From contig JAZOLG010000031.1 of the NCBI GenBank assembly GCA_045652765.1, positions 1-64,000 on the forward strand: a stretch of 64,000 nt of DNA. The letters run 5' to 3'. This DNA is from UBA1231 sp045652765 (GTDB lineage Bacteria > Bacillota_I > Bacilli_A > ML615J-28 > CAG-313). Below, piece after piece: positions 42,222 through 51,595 of the stretch. Each line of letters opens with the position of its first letter. The first letter of the stretch is position 1. The notes beneath the pieces are model-generated. The model had not been told where the DNA came from, did not search any database, and was given only the letters and a program-made list of their open reading frames with translations. Made by a program: the position numbers and the translations under genes.

Positions 42222-42350
42222 AGGTCATAATAATAGCTTTGATAGGAAAAAATCATTAATTAAATTTATGAAAAAAAACGAATATATTGTCAAAATAAAT
42301 AGAAATGAATAAAAAAATAAAATTTATTATTTTTGTTTTTCCTTGTTTGT

Positions 42351-42379
42351 TTGCGTAATTTTTGAAAAAATGATATAAT
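42351..42379 (+). promoter_or_regulatory. Promoter of the glycogen operon
   Basis: TTGCGT (42351-42356) and TATAAT (42374-42379) with 17-base spacing and extended -10 TGA. The AT-rich stretch 42222-42350 upstream shows nothing else. Confidence 0.75.
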
Positions 42380-42404
42380 AAGAACGAGAAAGGAAATATT
42401 TACT

Positions 42405-44261
42405 ATGAATCAAGATCAAGGAATATACTTTTTTCATCAAGGCACTAACTATTACAGTTATAAGTTTATGGGGTCTCATATACAAGACGATGGTGTAATG
42501 TTTAGAGTATGGGCACCGAAAGCTAAAAAAATCTCTGTTGTTGGCGATTTTAATTTTTGGGATCGAACTAAAAATCCAATGAACAAGGTATCAGAAGAAG
42601 GAATATGGGAATTATTTATACCTAATGTAAAAGAATTTACAGCTTATAAATATGCTATTCTAAATTCTAAAAATCGTTGGACTGAAAAATCAGATCCTTA
42701 TGCATTCCATTCTGAAGTGCGTCCTAATACTGCTTCAAAAGTATTTGAGTTAAGTGGATACAAATTTAACGATCAAAAATGGATGAAGAAACGTTTAAAA
42801 AAACATTATTACAATCGTCCACTTAATATTTACGAATTAAATCTTGCTTCTTGGCGAACATATCAAGATGGAAATTTTTTTGATTATGTTAAACTTGGCG
42901 AAGAGCTTAGTTCGTATGTGAAAAAAATGGGTTTTACTCATGTTGAAATTATGCCAATTTCTGAATTCCCTTATGATCCTTCATGGGGATATCAAGTAAC
43001 AGGTTTCTATAGTATAACTTCAAGATTTGGAACACCTAAACAATTTATGCAATTTGTTGATATCTTACATCAAAATGACATTGGTGTTATAGTTGACTGG
43101 GTTCCAGGTCATTTTTGTAAGGATAGTCATGGATTAATAGAATTTGATGGTTCTTTCTTATATGAACAAAAAGATCCTCTTAAAAGAGAACTACCTGGTT
43201 GGGGTACAAGACAATTTGATTATGGTAGAACAGAAATTCAAAGTTTTTTAATTTCAAATGCACTTTATTTATTTGAAGAGTATCATATCGATGGTATTCG
43301 CGTCGATGCAGTTGCTTCAATGTTGTATCTAGATTATTGTCGTGAAGATGGTCAATGGCGTAAAAATAATCAAGGAACAAATATTAACTTAGAAGCAGAA
43401 GCTTTTATTAAAAAATTAAATAAAATTATACATGAATATTATCCTGATGTATTAACAATTGCTGAAGAATCAACAACATATCCAAAAATCACTGCAAGTG
43501 TAGATGATGGAGGATTAGGTTTCAATTATAAGTGGAATATGGGATGGATGAATGATACACTATCTTATGTTAAAACTGATCCTATTTATCGTCAATACGA
43601 ACATAACAAAATCACTTTTCAGTTAACTTATGCTTATTCGGAAAAATTTATTTTACCACTTTCTCATGATGAAGTAGTCCATGGTAAGTTGTCAATAATC
43701 AATAGAATGCATGGAGAATATAAAGATAAATTTAATGCATGTCAGACTTACCTAATGTATACTATGAGTCATCCAGGTAAAAAATTGAATTTTATGGGAT
43801 ATGAACTTGGACAAATTATTGAATGGCGTGATGATAGAGAAATTGATTGGTTATTATTACAATATCCACAGCATAATGATTTTCATCGTTTTGTTGAAAA
43901 ACTTAACAACTTCTATTTAAAAACTAAACCATTCTATGAATTGGATGATTCTTGGGAAGGATTTAACTGGATTACAGTTGATGATAAAGAACATAATACA
44001 TTTGTTTATGAAAGACTTAGTGCTGAAGGCGAAAAAATTATCGTTGTGATTAATTTCGCCTATGTTGATTGGAAAAAATATAGTTTTAATCTTGCCGATG
44101 GCAAATATCGAATTGTACTTGCTAGTAATGATATAAAATATGGTGGTTATAATCACTTAATTAATAAAGTAGTAGAGGCCAAAGATGGAAAGTTAATTAT
44201 AGACTTACCAAGTAATTGTGGCTTATACTTAAGAAAGGTTGAACAAAATGAGAAAAAATAA
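42405..44261 (+). CDS. glgB: 1,4-alpha-glucan branching enzyme
   Basis: A 618-residue GH13 enzyme adding alpha-1,6 branches to glycogen. An N-terminal CBM48 (VMFRVWAPKAKKISVVGDFN) precedes the catalytic barrel: DWVPGHF (region I), GIRVDAVASM (region II), AEEST (region III) and LSHDEVVHGK (region IV). First gene of glgB-C-D-A-P; AAAGG ribosome site. glgC starts within its last codons. Confidence 0.95.
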   Translation: MNQDQGIYFFHQGTNYYSYKFMGSHIQDDGVMFRVWAPKAKKISVVGDFNFWDRTKNPMNKVSEEGIWELFIPNVKEFTAYKYAILNSKNRWTEKSDPYAFHSEVRPNTASKVFELSGYKFNDQKWMKKRLKKHYYNRPLNIYELNLASWRTYQDGNFFDYVKLGEELSSYVKKMGFTHVEIMPISEFPYDPSWGYQVTGFYSITSRFGTPKQFMQFVDILHQNDIGVIVDWVPGHFCKDSHGLIEFDGSFLYEQKDPLKRELPGWGTRQFDYGRTEIQSFLISNALYLFEEYHIDGIRVDAVASMLYLDYCREDGQWRKNNQGTNINLEAEAFIKKLNKIIHEYYPDVLTIAEESTTYPKITASVDDGGLGFNYKWNMGWMNDTLSYVKTDPIYRQYEHNKITFQLTYAYSEKFILPLSHDEVVHGKLSIINRMHGEYKDKFNACQTYLMYTMSHPGKKLNFMGYELGQIIEWRDDREIDWLLLQYPQHNDFHRFVEKLNNFYLKTKPFYELDDSWEGFNWITVDDKEHNTFVYERLSAEGEKIIVVINFAYVDWKKYSFNLADGKYRIVLASNDIKYGGYNHLINKVVEAKDGKLIIDLPSNCGLYLRKVEQNEKK

Positions 44262-45438
44262 GAAATGTTTAGCAATGCTACTAGCTGGTGGTCAAGGAAG
44301 TAGACTTTTCGCATTAACTACAAAAGTTGCCAAACCAGCCGTATCATTTGGTGGAAAATATCGAATCATTGATTTTCCGCTTTCTAATTGTACAAATTCA
44401 AAAATTGACACAGTAGGTGTATTAACACAATACCAACCTCTAATTCTTAATGATTACATTGGTAGAGGTTCACCATGGGATTTAGATAGATCATATGGTG
44501 GTGTGCATGTATTACCTCCATATCAAGCAAAAGAAGGTAGTGCTTGGTATTTGGGAACAGCTAATGCTATTTATCAAAATATTAATTTTATCAAAAATTA
44601 CAATCCGGAACATGTTTTAATATTATCAGGTGACCATATTTATAAAATGGATTATGCTGAAATGTTAGAATATCATATTGAAAAAAATGCTGATTGTACT
44701 ATTGCAACTTTAGAAGTTACATATGAAGAAGCATCTCGTTTTGGTATTATGAATACTAATGCTGAAATGCAAATTGAAGAATTTGAAGAAAAACCAAAAG
44801 TTCCTAAAAATAATCAAGCATCAATGGGTATTTATATTTTTAAAACTGAAAAATTAATCAAATATTTAGAAGAGGATAATGCAGTTGAAAATTCAGCTCA
44901 TGATTTTGGTAAAAATATCATTCCTAATATGTTAGATAATAAAGAAAAAATGATGGCTTTCCCATTTAAAGGATATTGGAAGGACGTAGGAACAATTGAA
45001 AGCTTATGGCTTGCTAATATGGATTTGCTTGGAGATAAACCAGCATTTGATATTTTTAATCCATATTGGAAAATACATTCAAGAAATACAGGTACATTGC
45101 CACAATTTATTGGTGATGATGCCGTTATTCAAAATAGCTTAATCAGTGGTGGAACAAAGGTTCTAGGTACTGTAGTTAATAGTGTAATTGGTTCTAATGT
45201 AATTATTGAAGAAGGAGCAGTCGTTAAAGATAGCGTTATTTTTAATGAAGTCGTAATCAAAAAAGGAGCTGAAGTACATTATACAATTTTAGATGAATAC
45301 GTTGAAGTAGGCGAAAATGCTAAAGTTGGTGAAAAAGAAGCTGGTAGTGCAGCTGTTACAGTTATTGGAAGACAAACTGTAATTAATGCGAATGAAGTTA
45401 TTGAAAAAGGTAAAAATATAGAAAGAGAGGCCAAATAA
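44248..45438 (+). CDS. glgC: Glucose-1-phosphate adenylyltransferase, catalytic subunit
   Basis: A 396-residue enzyme making ADP-glucose. LAGGQGSRLFALT is the NTP loop, AKPAVSFGGKYRIIDFPLSNC the substrate region, LSGDHIYKMDY the metal/catalytic Asp block; the C-terminus is a left-handed beta-helix. Start ATG 44248 follows AAAGG and overlaps glgB by 14 bases. It pairs with GlgD, whose gene starts right after the stop. Confidence 0.95.
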   Translation: MRKNKKCLAMLLAGGQGSRLFALTTKVAKPAVSFGGKYRIIDFPLSNCTNSKIDTVGVLTQYQPLILNDYIGRGSPWDLDRSYGGVHVLPPYQAKEGSAWYLGTANAIYQNINFIKNYNPEHVLILSGDHIYKMDYAEMLEYHIEKNADCTIATLEVTYEEASRFGIMNTNAEMQIEEFEEKPKVPKNNQASMGIYIFKTEKLIKYLEEDNAVENSAHDFGKNIIPNMLDNKEKMMAFPFKGYWKDVGTIESLWLANMDLLGDKPAFDIFNPYWKIHSRNTGTLPQFIGDDAVIQNSLISGGTKVLGTVVNSVIGSNVIIEEGAVVKDSVIFNEVVIKKGAEVHYTILDEYVEVGENAKVGEKEAGSAAVTVIGRQTVINANEVIEKGKNIEREAK

Positions 45439-46554
45439 ATGGGAGCAGCAGGAATTATTTTAGCTGATGGTAAACTTGGTGAAATTGATGAACTTATAAG
45501 ACACAGAACTGTTGCGTCTGTTCCATTTGGTGGACGTTATCGTCTTGTTGACTTTGCTTTATCAAATTTTGTTAATGCTGATATTACGCAAGTAGGTATT
45601 ATTACTAAACGTAATTATCAATCATTAATGGATCATATCGGTAGTGGTAAAGATTGGGATTTATCAAGAAAAAATGGTGGAGTAATTATCTTTCCTCCTT
45701 ATGGGAATCCATTTGCAAATTATCAAAATAAACATGGTAATTTATTAGAAGCATTACAAAGCGTTGATGAGTTTATTACTAAATGTCCAGAAGATAATAT
45801 TATTGTTACAGAGTGTGATAGTGTTAATGTTGTTGACTATAGTGATGTTCTTGCTCAACATGAAGATACAAATGCCGATATTACGGTGATTTATAAAGAA
45901 CTTGACGGTGAAAACTGTGAAAAAGGTTCACTAGTAATTGATACTGATGAATTTGGACGCGTTGTTAGAGGTTCAATCGTTCGTGGTGATAAAGGACTTA
46001 TTAAAGCATCAATAGGTTCGTATGTAATTAAAAGAAAATTATTAGCAGCATTATTAAAAGAAGCAACATCACGTGGCTCTGATTCATTTGAACAAGATAT
46101 CATAATTAATAATGTTTCCTCTTTAAGAGTGTTTGGATATCATTATTCTGGTGCATATTTACCAATCAATTCTATGGAACAATATTATAAACACAATATG
46201 GCATTATTAAATTCTGAAATTCGCGGACAAGTATTTGATAATACACAAATCTATACTAAAGTACGTGATTCGGCCCCTACAAAATTTGGCTTATCAGCTA
46301 AAGTACAAAACAGTTTCATTGCTGATGGTTGTGAAATTGAAGGTACAGTCATTAATAGTATTTTATTCCGCGGCGTTAAAGTTTCTAAAGGAACTGTAAT
46401 CAAAGATTCTATTTTAATGCAAGACACTATGGTAATGGAAAATGTTGAGCTTAAGGCTGTAATTACTGATAAGAATGTAACAATCAGAGAAAGACAAAAT
46501 TTATCAGGTTGTGAAAAATTACCTTACTATATTAGTAAAAATATGGTTATTTAA
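45439..46554 (+). CDS. glgD: GlgD, non-catalytic ADP-glucose pyrophosphorylase subunit
   Basis: A 371-residue GlgC homologue with a degraded NTP loop (ADGKLGEIDELIRHRTVAS in place of GGxGxRL...KPAV). The usual GDH metal site reads ECDSVNVV. VPFGGRYRLVDFALSNF and the beta-helix repeats remain. In Bacilli such GlgD boosts GlgC activity in a heterotetramer. ATG directly abuts the glgC stop. Confidence 0.93.
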   Translation: MGAAGIILADGKLGEIDELIRHRTVASVPFGGRYRLVDFALSNFVNADITQVGIITKRNYQSLMDHIGSGKDWDLSRKNGGVIIFPPYGNPFANYQNKHGNLLEALQSVDEFITKCPEDNIIVTECDSVNVVDYSDVLAQHEDTNADITVIYKELDGENCEKGSLVIDTDEFGRVVRGSIVRGDKGLIKASIGSYVIKRKLLAALLKEATSRGSDSFEQDIIINNVSSLRVFGYHYSGAYLPINSMEQYYKHNMALLNSEIRGQVFDNTQIYTKVRDSAPTKFGLSAKVQNSFIADGCEIEGTVINSILFRGVKVSKGTVIKDSILMQDTMVMENVELKAVITDKNVTIRERQNLSGCEKLPYYISKNMVI

Positions 46555-46580
46555 TCAAATAATTTAGGAGAGAAAATTAA

Positions 46581-48038
46581 ATGAATTCAAAAAAAATTGT
46601 TATAGTAGCATCTGAATGTCAACCATTTTTCGCATCAGGCGGTTTGGGAGATGTAATTGGTTCTTTACCACAAAAAATTGCAAAACTTGTTAGTCCAGAG
46701 GAAAATCAAGTATCTGTAATTTTACCTTTATATTCAAAATTTACTAATAACAAATATCGTAATAAGTTGGTTTATATTGGCCAAACTACTGTTCAATTAT
46801 CATGGCGCAAACAATATTGTGGAATTTTCCGTTATATTGAAAAAGGTGTTACATATTATTTTATTGATAATGAATATTATTTTAAACATAGCAATTATTA
46901 TGGTTACTTTGATGATGGTGAACGTTTTGCATTCTTCTCAAAAGCCGCAATTGAAGTAATGGCATTTCTTGATATTATTCCAGATATTATTCATGCTCAT
47001 GATTGGCAAACTGGATTAGTACCTGTATATTTAAGAACAATTTATAATGGTGATGAAAGATTCAAAAATGTTCGTACAGTATTTACAATTCATAATATTG
47101 AATATCAAGGTGTGTATGCATATGATGATGAAATTCTAGAAGATGTATTTGGTATTCCATCATCAATGGGTTATATTTTAGAATATCGTGGTCAAACAAA
47201 TATCATGAAAGGTGCTATGGAATCTTCTAATTTTGTATCAACTGTTAGTCCAACTTATGCAGAAGAAATTCAATATGCTTATTACGCAAAAGGATTAGAA
47301 CTAGAAGTTGCAAGAATTAAAGAAGAAGGTAAACTTCGTGGTATCTTAAATGGTATCGATAAAAATTTCTATAATCCTGCAAAAGATGCTGCATTATTTG
47401 TAAATTATGATAAAAAAACTCCTGAATTAAAGTCAGAAAATAAAGTTCATTTACAAGAAATGCTTGGACTTACAATTAACAAAGATGTGCCATTAATTGG
47501 TATGGTAACTCGTCTTGTTAATCATAAAGGTCTTGAAATGGTAAAAACTGCCATCAATGAACTTTTAAAAGAAAAAGTTCAAATGGTTATTTTAGGAACT
47601 GGTGATAGTTATTATGAATGGTTCTTAAGAGATTTAGAACGTTCATATCCTGGTAAACTTTCAGTTATTATTGCATTTAACCAAGACTTATCTAGAAAAA
47701 TTTATGCATCAGCAGATCTATTCTTAATGCCATCAGTTTCTGAACCATGTGGTTTAGCACAAATGATTGCATGTCGATATGGAACACTTCCAATTGTTCG
47801 TAAAACTGGTGGATTAGCAGATAGCATCAAGGACGTATCTCAACCTAAAGGAATTGGTTACGTATTTGACAATATTAATGCATGGGAAATGTTTGAAACT
47901 ATCAAACGTGCATTAAATGATTATGAAGATAAAGAAAAATGGCAAGCAAATGTCGTTAAAGCAATGTCTACTGACTTTGGTTGGAGTTCATCTGCTAAAA
48001 AATATGTTGCCATGTATGAGGAATTATTAAATAAATAG
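46581..48038 (+). CDS. glgA: Glycogen synthase (GT5)
   Basis: A 485-residue ADP-glucose glycosyltransferase with a GT-B fold. SGGLGDVIGSLPQ near the start, HAHDWQTGLVPVYL, TIHNIEYQGVY, and the C-terminal SEPCGLAQMIACRYGT / RKTGGLADS blocks. The N-terminal KxGGL Lys that binds the donor is Ala18 here. AGGAGAG ribosome site. Confidence 0.94.
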   Translation: MNSKKIVIVASECQPFFASGGLGDVIGSLPQKIAKLVSPEENQVSVILPLYSKFTNNKYRNKLVYIGQTTVQLSWRKQYCGIFRYIEKGVTYYFIDNEYYFKHSNYYGYFDDGERFAFFSKAAIEVMAFLDIIPDIIHAHDWQTGLVPVYLRTIYNGDERFKNVRTVFTIHNIEYQGVYAYDDEILEDVFGIPSSMGYILEYRGQTNIMKGAMESSNFVSTVSPTYAEEIQYAYYAKGLELEVARIKEEGKLRGILNGIDKNFYNPAKDAALFVNYDKKTPELKSENKVHLQEMLGLTINKDVPLIGMVTRLVNHKGLEMVKTAINELLKEKVQMVILGTGDSYYEWFLRDLERSYPGKLSVIIAFNQDLSRKIYASADLFLMPSVSEPCGLAQMIACRYGTLPIVRKTGGLADSIKDVSQPKGIGYVFDNINAWEMFETIKRALNDYEDKEKWQANVVKAMSTDFGWSSSAKKYVAMYEELLNK

Positions 48039-48046
48039 GAGTAATT

Positions 48047-50458
48047 ATGCTAGAACAGAATATCAAAGCCAAGATAGAAGACAAATTAGCCAGCTATTTT
48101 GGTGTAACACCTAGTGATGCATCACTAGAACAAATTTATAAAGCAGTGAGTTTAACTGTTTTAGATACTTTGATGGCTAAAAAGAAAATTTATAACCGTA
48201 AAGTAAAAGAAAACAAAGCTAAACGTATTTACTATCTATGTATGGAATTTTTAGTAGGTAGATCATTAAAAACTAATCTTTATAATTTGGGTTTAGTTGA
48301 TGAATACAAAAAGGTTATTAATGAGTACGGATATTCAATGGATGATTTATACGAACAAGAACCTGATGCAGGACTTGGAAATGGTGGTCTAGGTAGATTA
48401 GCTGCTTGTTTTATGGATAGCTTAGCTGCTCTATCATATCCAGCATATGGCTTTTCACTTCGTTATGAATATGGATTATTTAAACAAAAAATCGTTGACG
48501 GATGGCAAACAGAAATGCCTGATGTTTGGTTACCAGGTGGTGAAGTTTGGCTAATTCCTAGAAGTGATAGATCATTAACGGTTCGTTTTGGTGGTTATGT
48601 TACTGAAAAATATGAAGATGGTAGATTAAAATATGATTATCACAATTGTACTGAAGTAGAAGCGATGCCATATGATATGTTAATCAGTGGTGGTGGAAGT
48701 GAAGCTATTTCGACATTAAGACTTTGGAGAAGTAGAAGTGTAAGAACTTTTGATATGAAATCATTTTCTCAAGGTGATTATGCAACTGCTGTAAAAGAAA
48801 GTTATGAAGCTGAATTAATTTCTAAAGTTTTATATCCATCAGATGCACATTCAGAAGGTAAAACATTAAGACTTAAACAACAATATTTCTTAGTTAGTGC
48901 TTCAATTCAAAATATCATTAATGATCATATTAAACGTTATAAAGATTTGCATACTTTACCGGACAAAGTTGCAATTCATATTAACGATACACATCCAGCA
49001 TTATGTATACCAGAATTAATGCGTATTTTAATGGATGATCATGGACTTGGTTGGGATGAATCATGGGATATTGTAACTAGAACTGTGGCTTATACAAATC
49101 ACACTGTTTTAGTAGAGGCATTAGAAACTTGGAGTTTAGATAGAATAGAAAGAATGTTACCACGACTTGCGATGATTATTAAAGAAATAAATCAAAGATT
49201 TACTACAAGTATGTGGCAATATTATCCAAATGATTGGAATAGAATTGAGAAATTAGCTATTGTATCTAATAATACTGTACGTATGGCAAATCTATCAGTT
49301 GTAGGAAGTCATAAAGTTAATGGTGTTTCTGCTCTTCATAGTGATATTATTAAACATAGTATTTTTAAAAATTTCTACGAAGTTACACCTGAAAAATTTA
49401 CTAATGTTACAAATGGTATAGCTCATAGAAGATGGTTACATCAATCGAATCCAAGACTTTGTGCTTTAATTGAAGAATTAATTGGTAAAGACTATTATAA
49501 TGATGCAAGTCAATTGAAGAAACTTCGTGCTTTTGAAAATGATCCAAAAGTTTTAGATCGATTAGCTGAAATTAAATATCAAAATAAAGTTGATTTTGCA
49601 AACGCAATATATAAAAAGCAAGGTGTTATTATTGACCCTAACACAAGATTTGATGTTCATGTAAAAAGACTTCATGAATATAAACGTCAACTTTTAAATG
49701 TACTAAGAATTATTAGTTTATATAATAAATTAAAAGAAAATCCAAGTTTAGATATTACACCACAAACATTTATTTTTGGTGCTAAAGCTGCTCCTGGATA
49801 TTATGTTGCAAAAGAAATTATTGAATTAATTAATAAGATTAGTGAAGACATTAATCAACATCCAGAAATAAAAGCAAAGTTAAATGTTGTCTTTATTGAA
49901 GATTATTGTGTTACACTTGCGGAAAAATTAATGCCTGCATCTGAAATTAGTGAACAAATTTCTCTTGCTGGTAAAGAAGCTAGTGGTACAGGTAATATGA
50001 AATTTATGATTAATGGTGCTGTAACTATGGGAACGATGGATGGAGCAAATGTTGAAATTTGCGAAGCAGTTGGTGATGATAATATCTTTATCTTTGGTAT
50101 GACAACACCTGAAGTTAATGAATTATGGAAAAAAGGATATAATTCAACTTATTATTATAATAACAATAAAGAAATTCGTGATATTATCGCAACTCTAAAA
50201 ACAGGATTTGCTGGAAAGAGTTTTGAAAATATTGCAAACTACTTATTAACAAGTCATGGTATTGCTGACCAATATATGTGTCTTGCAGACTTTGCAAGTT
50301 ATATGGAAGCATACTATCGAATGGATGAAGTTTATCGTAATAAAAGAGAATTTAATAGAATGTCACTTGTAAATATTAGTGAAGCAGGTAGATTTGCTGC
50401 AGATAGAAGTATCGAAGATTATGCTAGAGATATTTGGCATATTAAAAAGATTAAGTAA
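48047..50458 (+). CDS. glgP: Glycogen phosphorylase (GT35)
   Basis: An 803-residue enzyme releasing glucose-1-phosphate from glycogen. GLGNGGLGRLAACFMDS is the N-terminal hallmark, IHINDTHPALCIPELMR the central one, and EASGTGNMKFMINGA carries the pyridoxal-phosphate Lys. Last gene of the glg operon, eight bases after glgA. No terminator hairpin is obvious before the pfkA promoter. Confidence 0.95.
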   Translation: MLEQNIKAKIEDKLASYFGVTPSDASLEQIYKAVSLTVLDTLMAKKKIYNRKVKENKAKRIYYLCMEFLVGRSLKTNLYNLGLVDEYKKVINEYGYSMDDLYEQEPDAGLGNGGLGRLAACFMDSLAALSYPAYGFSLRYEYGLFKQKIVDGWQTEMPDVWLPGGEVWLIPRSDRSLTVRFGGYVTEKYEDGRLKYDYHNCTEVEAMPYDMLISGGGSEAISTLRLWRSRSVRTFDMKSFSQGDYATAVKESYEAELISKVLYPSDAHSEGKTLRLKQQYFLVSASIQNIINDHIKRYKDLHTLPDKVAIHINDTHPALCIPELMRILMDDHGLGWDESWDIVTRTVAYTNHTVLVEALETWSLDRIERMLPRLAMIIKEINQRFTTSMWQYYPNDWNRIEKLAIVSNNTVRMANLSVVGSHKVNGVSALHSDIIKHSIFKNFYEVTPEKFTNVTNGIAHRRWLHQSNPRLCALIEELIGKDYYNDASQLKKLRAFENDPKVLDRLAEIKYQNKVDFANAIYKKQGVIIDPNTRFDVHVKRLHEYKRQLLNVLRIISLYNKLKENPSLDITPQTFIFGAKAAPGYYVAKEIIELINKISEDINQHPEIKAKLNVVFIEDYCVTLAEKLMPASEISEQISLAGKEASGTGNMKFMINGAVTMGTMDGANVEICEAVGDDNIFIFGMTTPEVNELWKKGYNSTYYYNNNKEIRDIIATLKTGFAGKSFENIANYLLTSHGIADQYMCLADFASYMEAYYRMDEVYRNKREFNRMSLVNISEAGRFAADRSIEDYARDIWHIKKIK

Positions 50459-50463
50459 ATAAT

Positions 50464-50492
50464 TTGCAAAAAAAGTCGAAAAGTAGTATAAT
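50464..50492 (+). promoter_or_regulatory. Promoter of pfkA
   Basis: TTGCAA (50464-50469) and TATAAT (50487-50492) with 17-base spacing, beginning six bases after the glgP stop. Confidence 0.82.
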
Positions 50493-50523
50493 ACGTAGTG
50501 ATTTTTATAAATAGGAGAATATT

Positions 50524-51489
50524 ATGGTTAAAAAAATAGCTGTTTTAACATCTGGTGGTGATGCTCCTGGAATGAATGCTGCTATTCGTGCAGTTGTTCG
50601 TGCAGGACGTTCATTTAATTTGGAAGTTATAGGTATCCATGAAGGTTATAAAGGTTTAGTTGAAGGTGGAGATAACTATGAAGTTATGAGCCGTCGTTCA
50701 GTAACTAATATTATTTCTCGTGGAGGAACAATTTTAGGTTCAGCTCGTCTTCCAGAATTTCCACAACCAGAAGTACGTGCAAAAGGAATACAACAATTAA
50801 AAGATGCTGGTATCGATGCTTTAATAGTTATTGGTGGTGATGGTACTTATGCAGGTGCATTAAGATTACATCAACATGGTATTAAATGTATAGGTTTACC
50901 TGGTACTATTGATAATGATATTGCTGGTACTGACTATACAATTGGATTCGATACATGCGTAAATACAGTAGTAGAAGCAATTGATAAACTTCGTGATACT
51001 TGTGGATCACATAGACGTTGTGCAGTTGTTGAAGTTATGGGTAGATATTGTGGTGATATAGCTCGTGCTGCAGGTCTTGCAACTGGTGCTGAATTTATTG
51101 TCACAAATACTGAAAACAATGATTTACAAACAATTTTAGATCAAACAAAACACTTTAAAGAAGCTGGTAAACGTCACCCTGTAATTATTGTTACAGAACA
51201 TTTATTTGATGTTATTGACCTAGCAAAGAAGATTGAAGAATATAGTGGAATGGAAACGCGTGCTACAATTCTTGGACATATCCAAAGAGGTGGTACTCCT
51301 TCATGTTCAGACAGAATCTTGGCATCACGTTTAGGTCTTGCAGCTGTGGAGGCAATTATGCAAGGTGTTAGTGGTGTATGCTTAGGTGTTCAATCAAACG
51401 AAATCGTAGCTACTCCATTTGAAGAAGTTATTGGAAAATCTAAAACAATTTATTCTGAATTTGACGAATTAATTAAAATTTTATCTTAA
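50524..51489 (+). CDS. pfkA: 6-phosphofructokinase
   Basis: A 321-residue ATP-dependent enzyme. SGGDAPGMNAAIRAV, GGDGTYAGA (ATP site; Gly in GGDGT marks the ATP type), PGTIDNDIAGTDYTIGFDT (catalytic Asp) and EVMGRYCGDIA are canonical. Usually followed by pyk; here it stands alone after the glycogen genes, placing breakdown and glycolysis together. Confidence 0.95.
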   Translation: MVKKIAVLTSGGDAPGMNAAIRAVVRAGRSFNLEVIGIHEGYKGLVEGGDNYEVMSRRSVTNIISRGGTILGSARLPEFPQPEVRAKGIQQLKDAGIDALIVIGGDGTYAGALRLHQHGIKCIGLPGTIDNDIAGTDYTIGFDTCVNTVVEAIDKLRDTCGSHRRCAVVEVMGRYCGDIARAAGLATGAEFIVTNTENNDLQTILDQTKHFKEAGKRHPVIIVTEHLFDVIDLAKKIEEYSGMETRATILGHIQRGGTPSCSDRILASRLGLAAVEAIMQGVSGVCLGVQSNEIVATPFEEVIGKSKTIYSEFDELIKILS

Positions 51490-51497
51490 TAAAAAAC

Positions 51498-51524
51498 AAG
51501 GTTGGTTTATCCAACCTTTTTTTA
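51498..51524 (+). terminator. Terminator of pfkA
   Basis: AAGGTTGG/CCAACCTT followed by seven T. Confidence 0.92.
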
Positions 51525-51595
51525 GTAAAAAAATTAATAATATACTTTAAAAAATTGAGAAAAAATGTATAATATATAAGAAAGAGGTAAAATGT

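Noticed and set aside
45439..46554. glgD as a decayed duplicate of glgC
   Set aside because: The altered NTP loop is normal for GlgD, the frame is intact and the gene is tightly packed in the operon.
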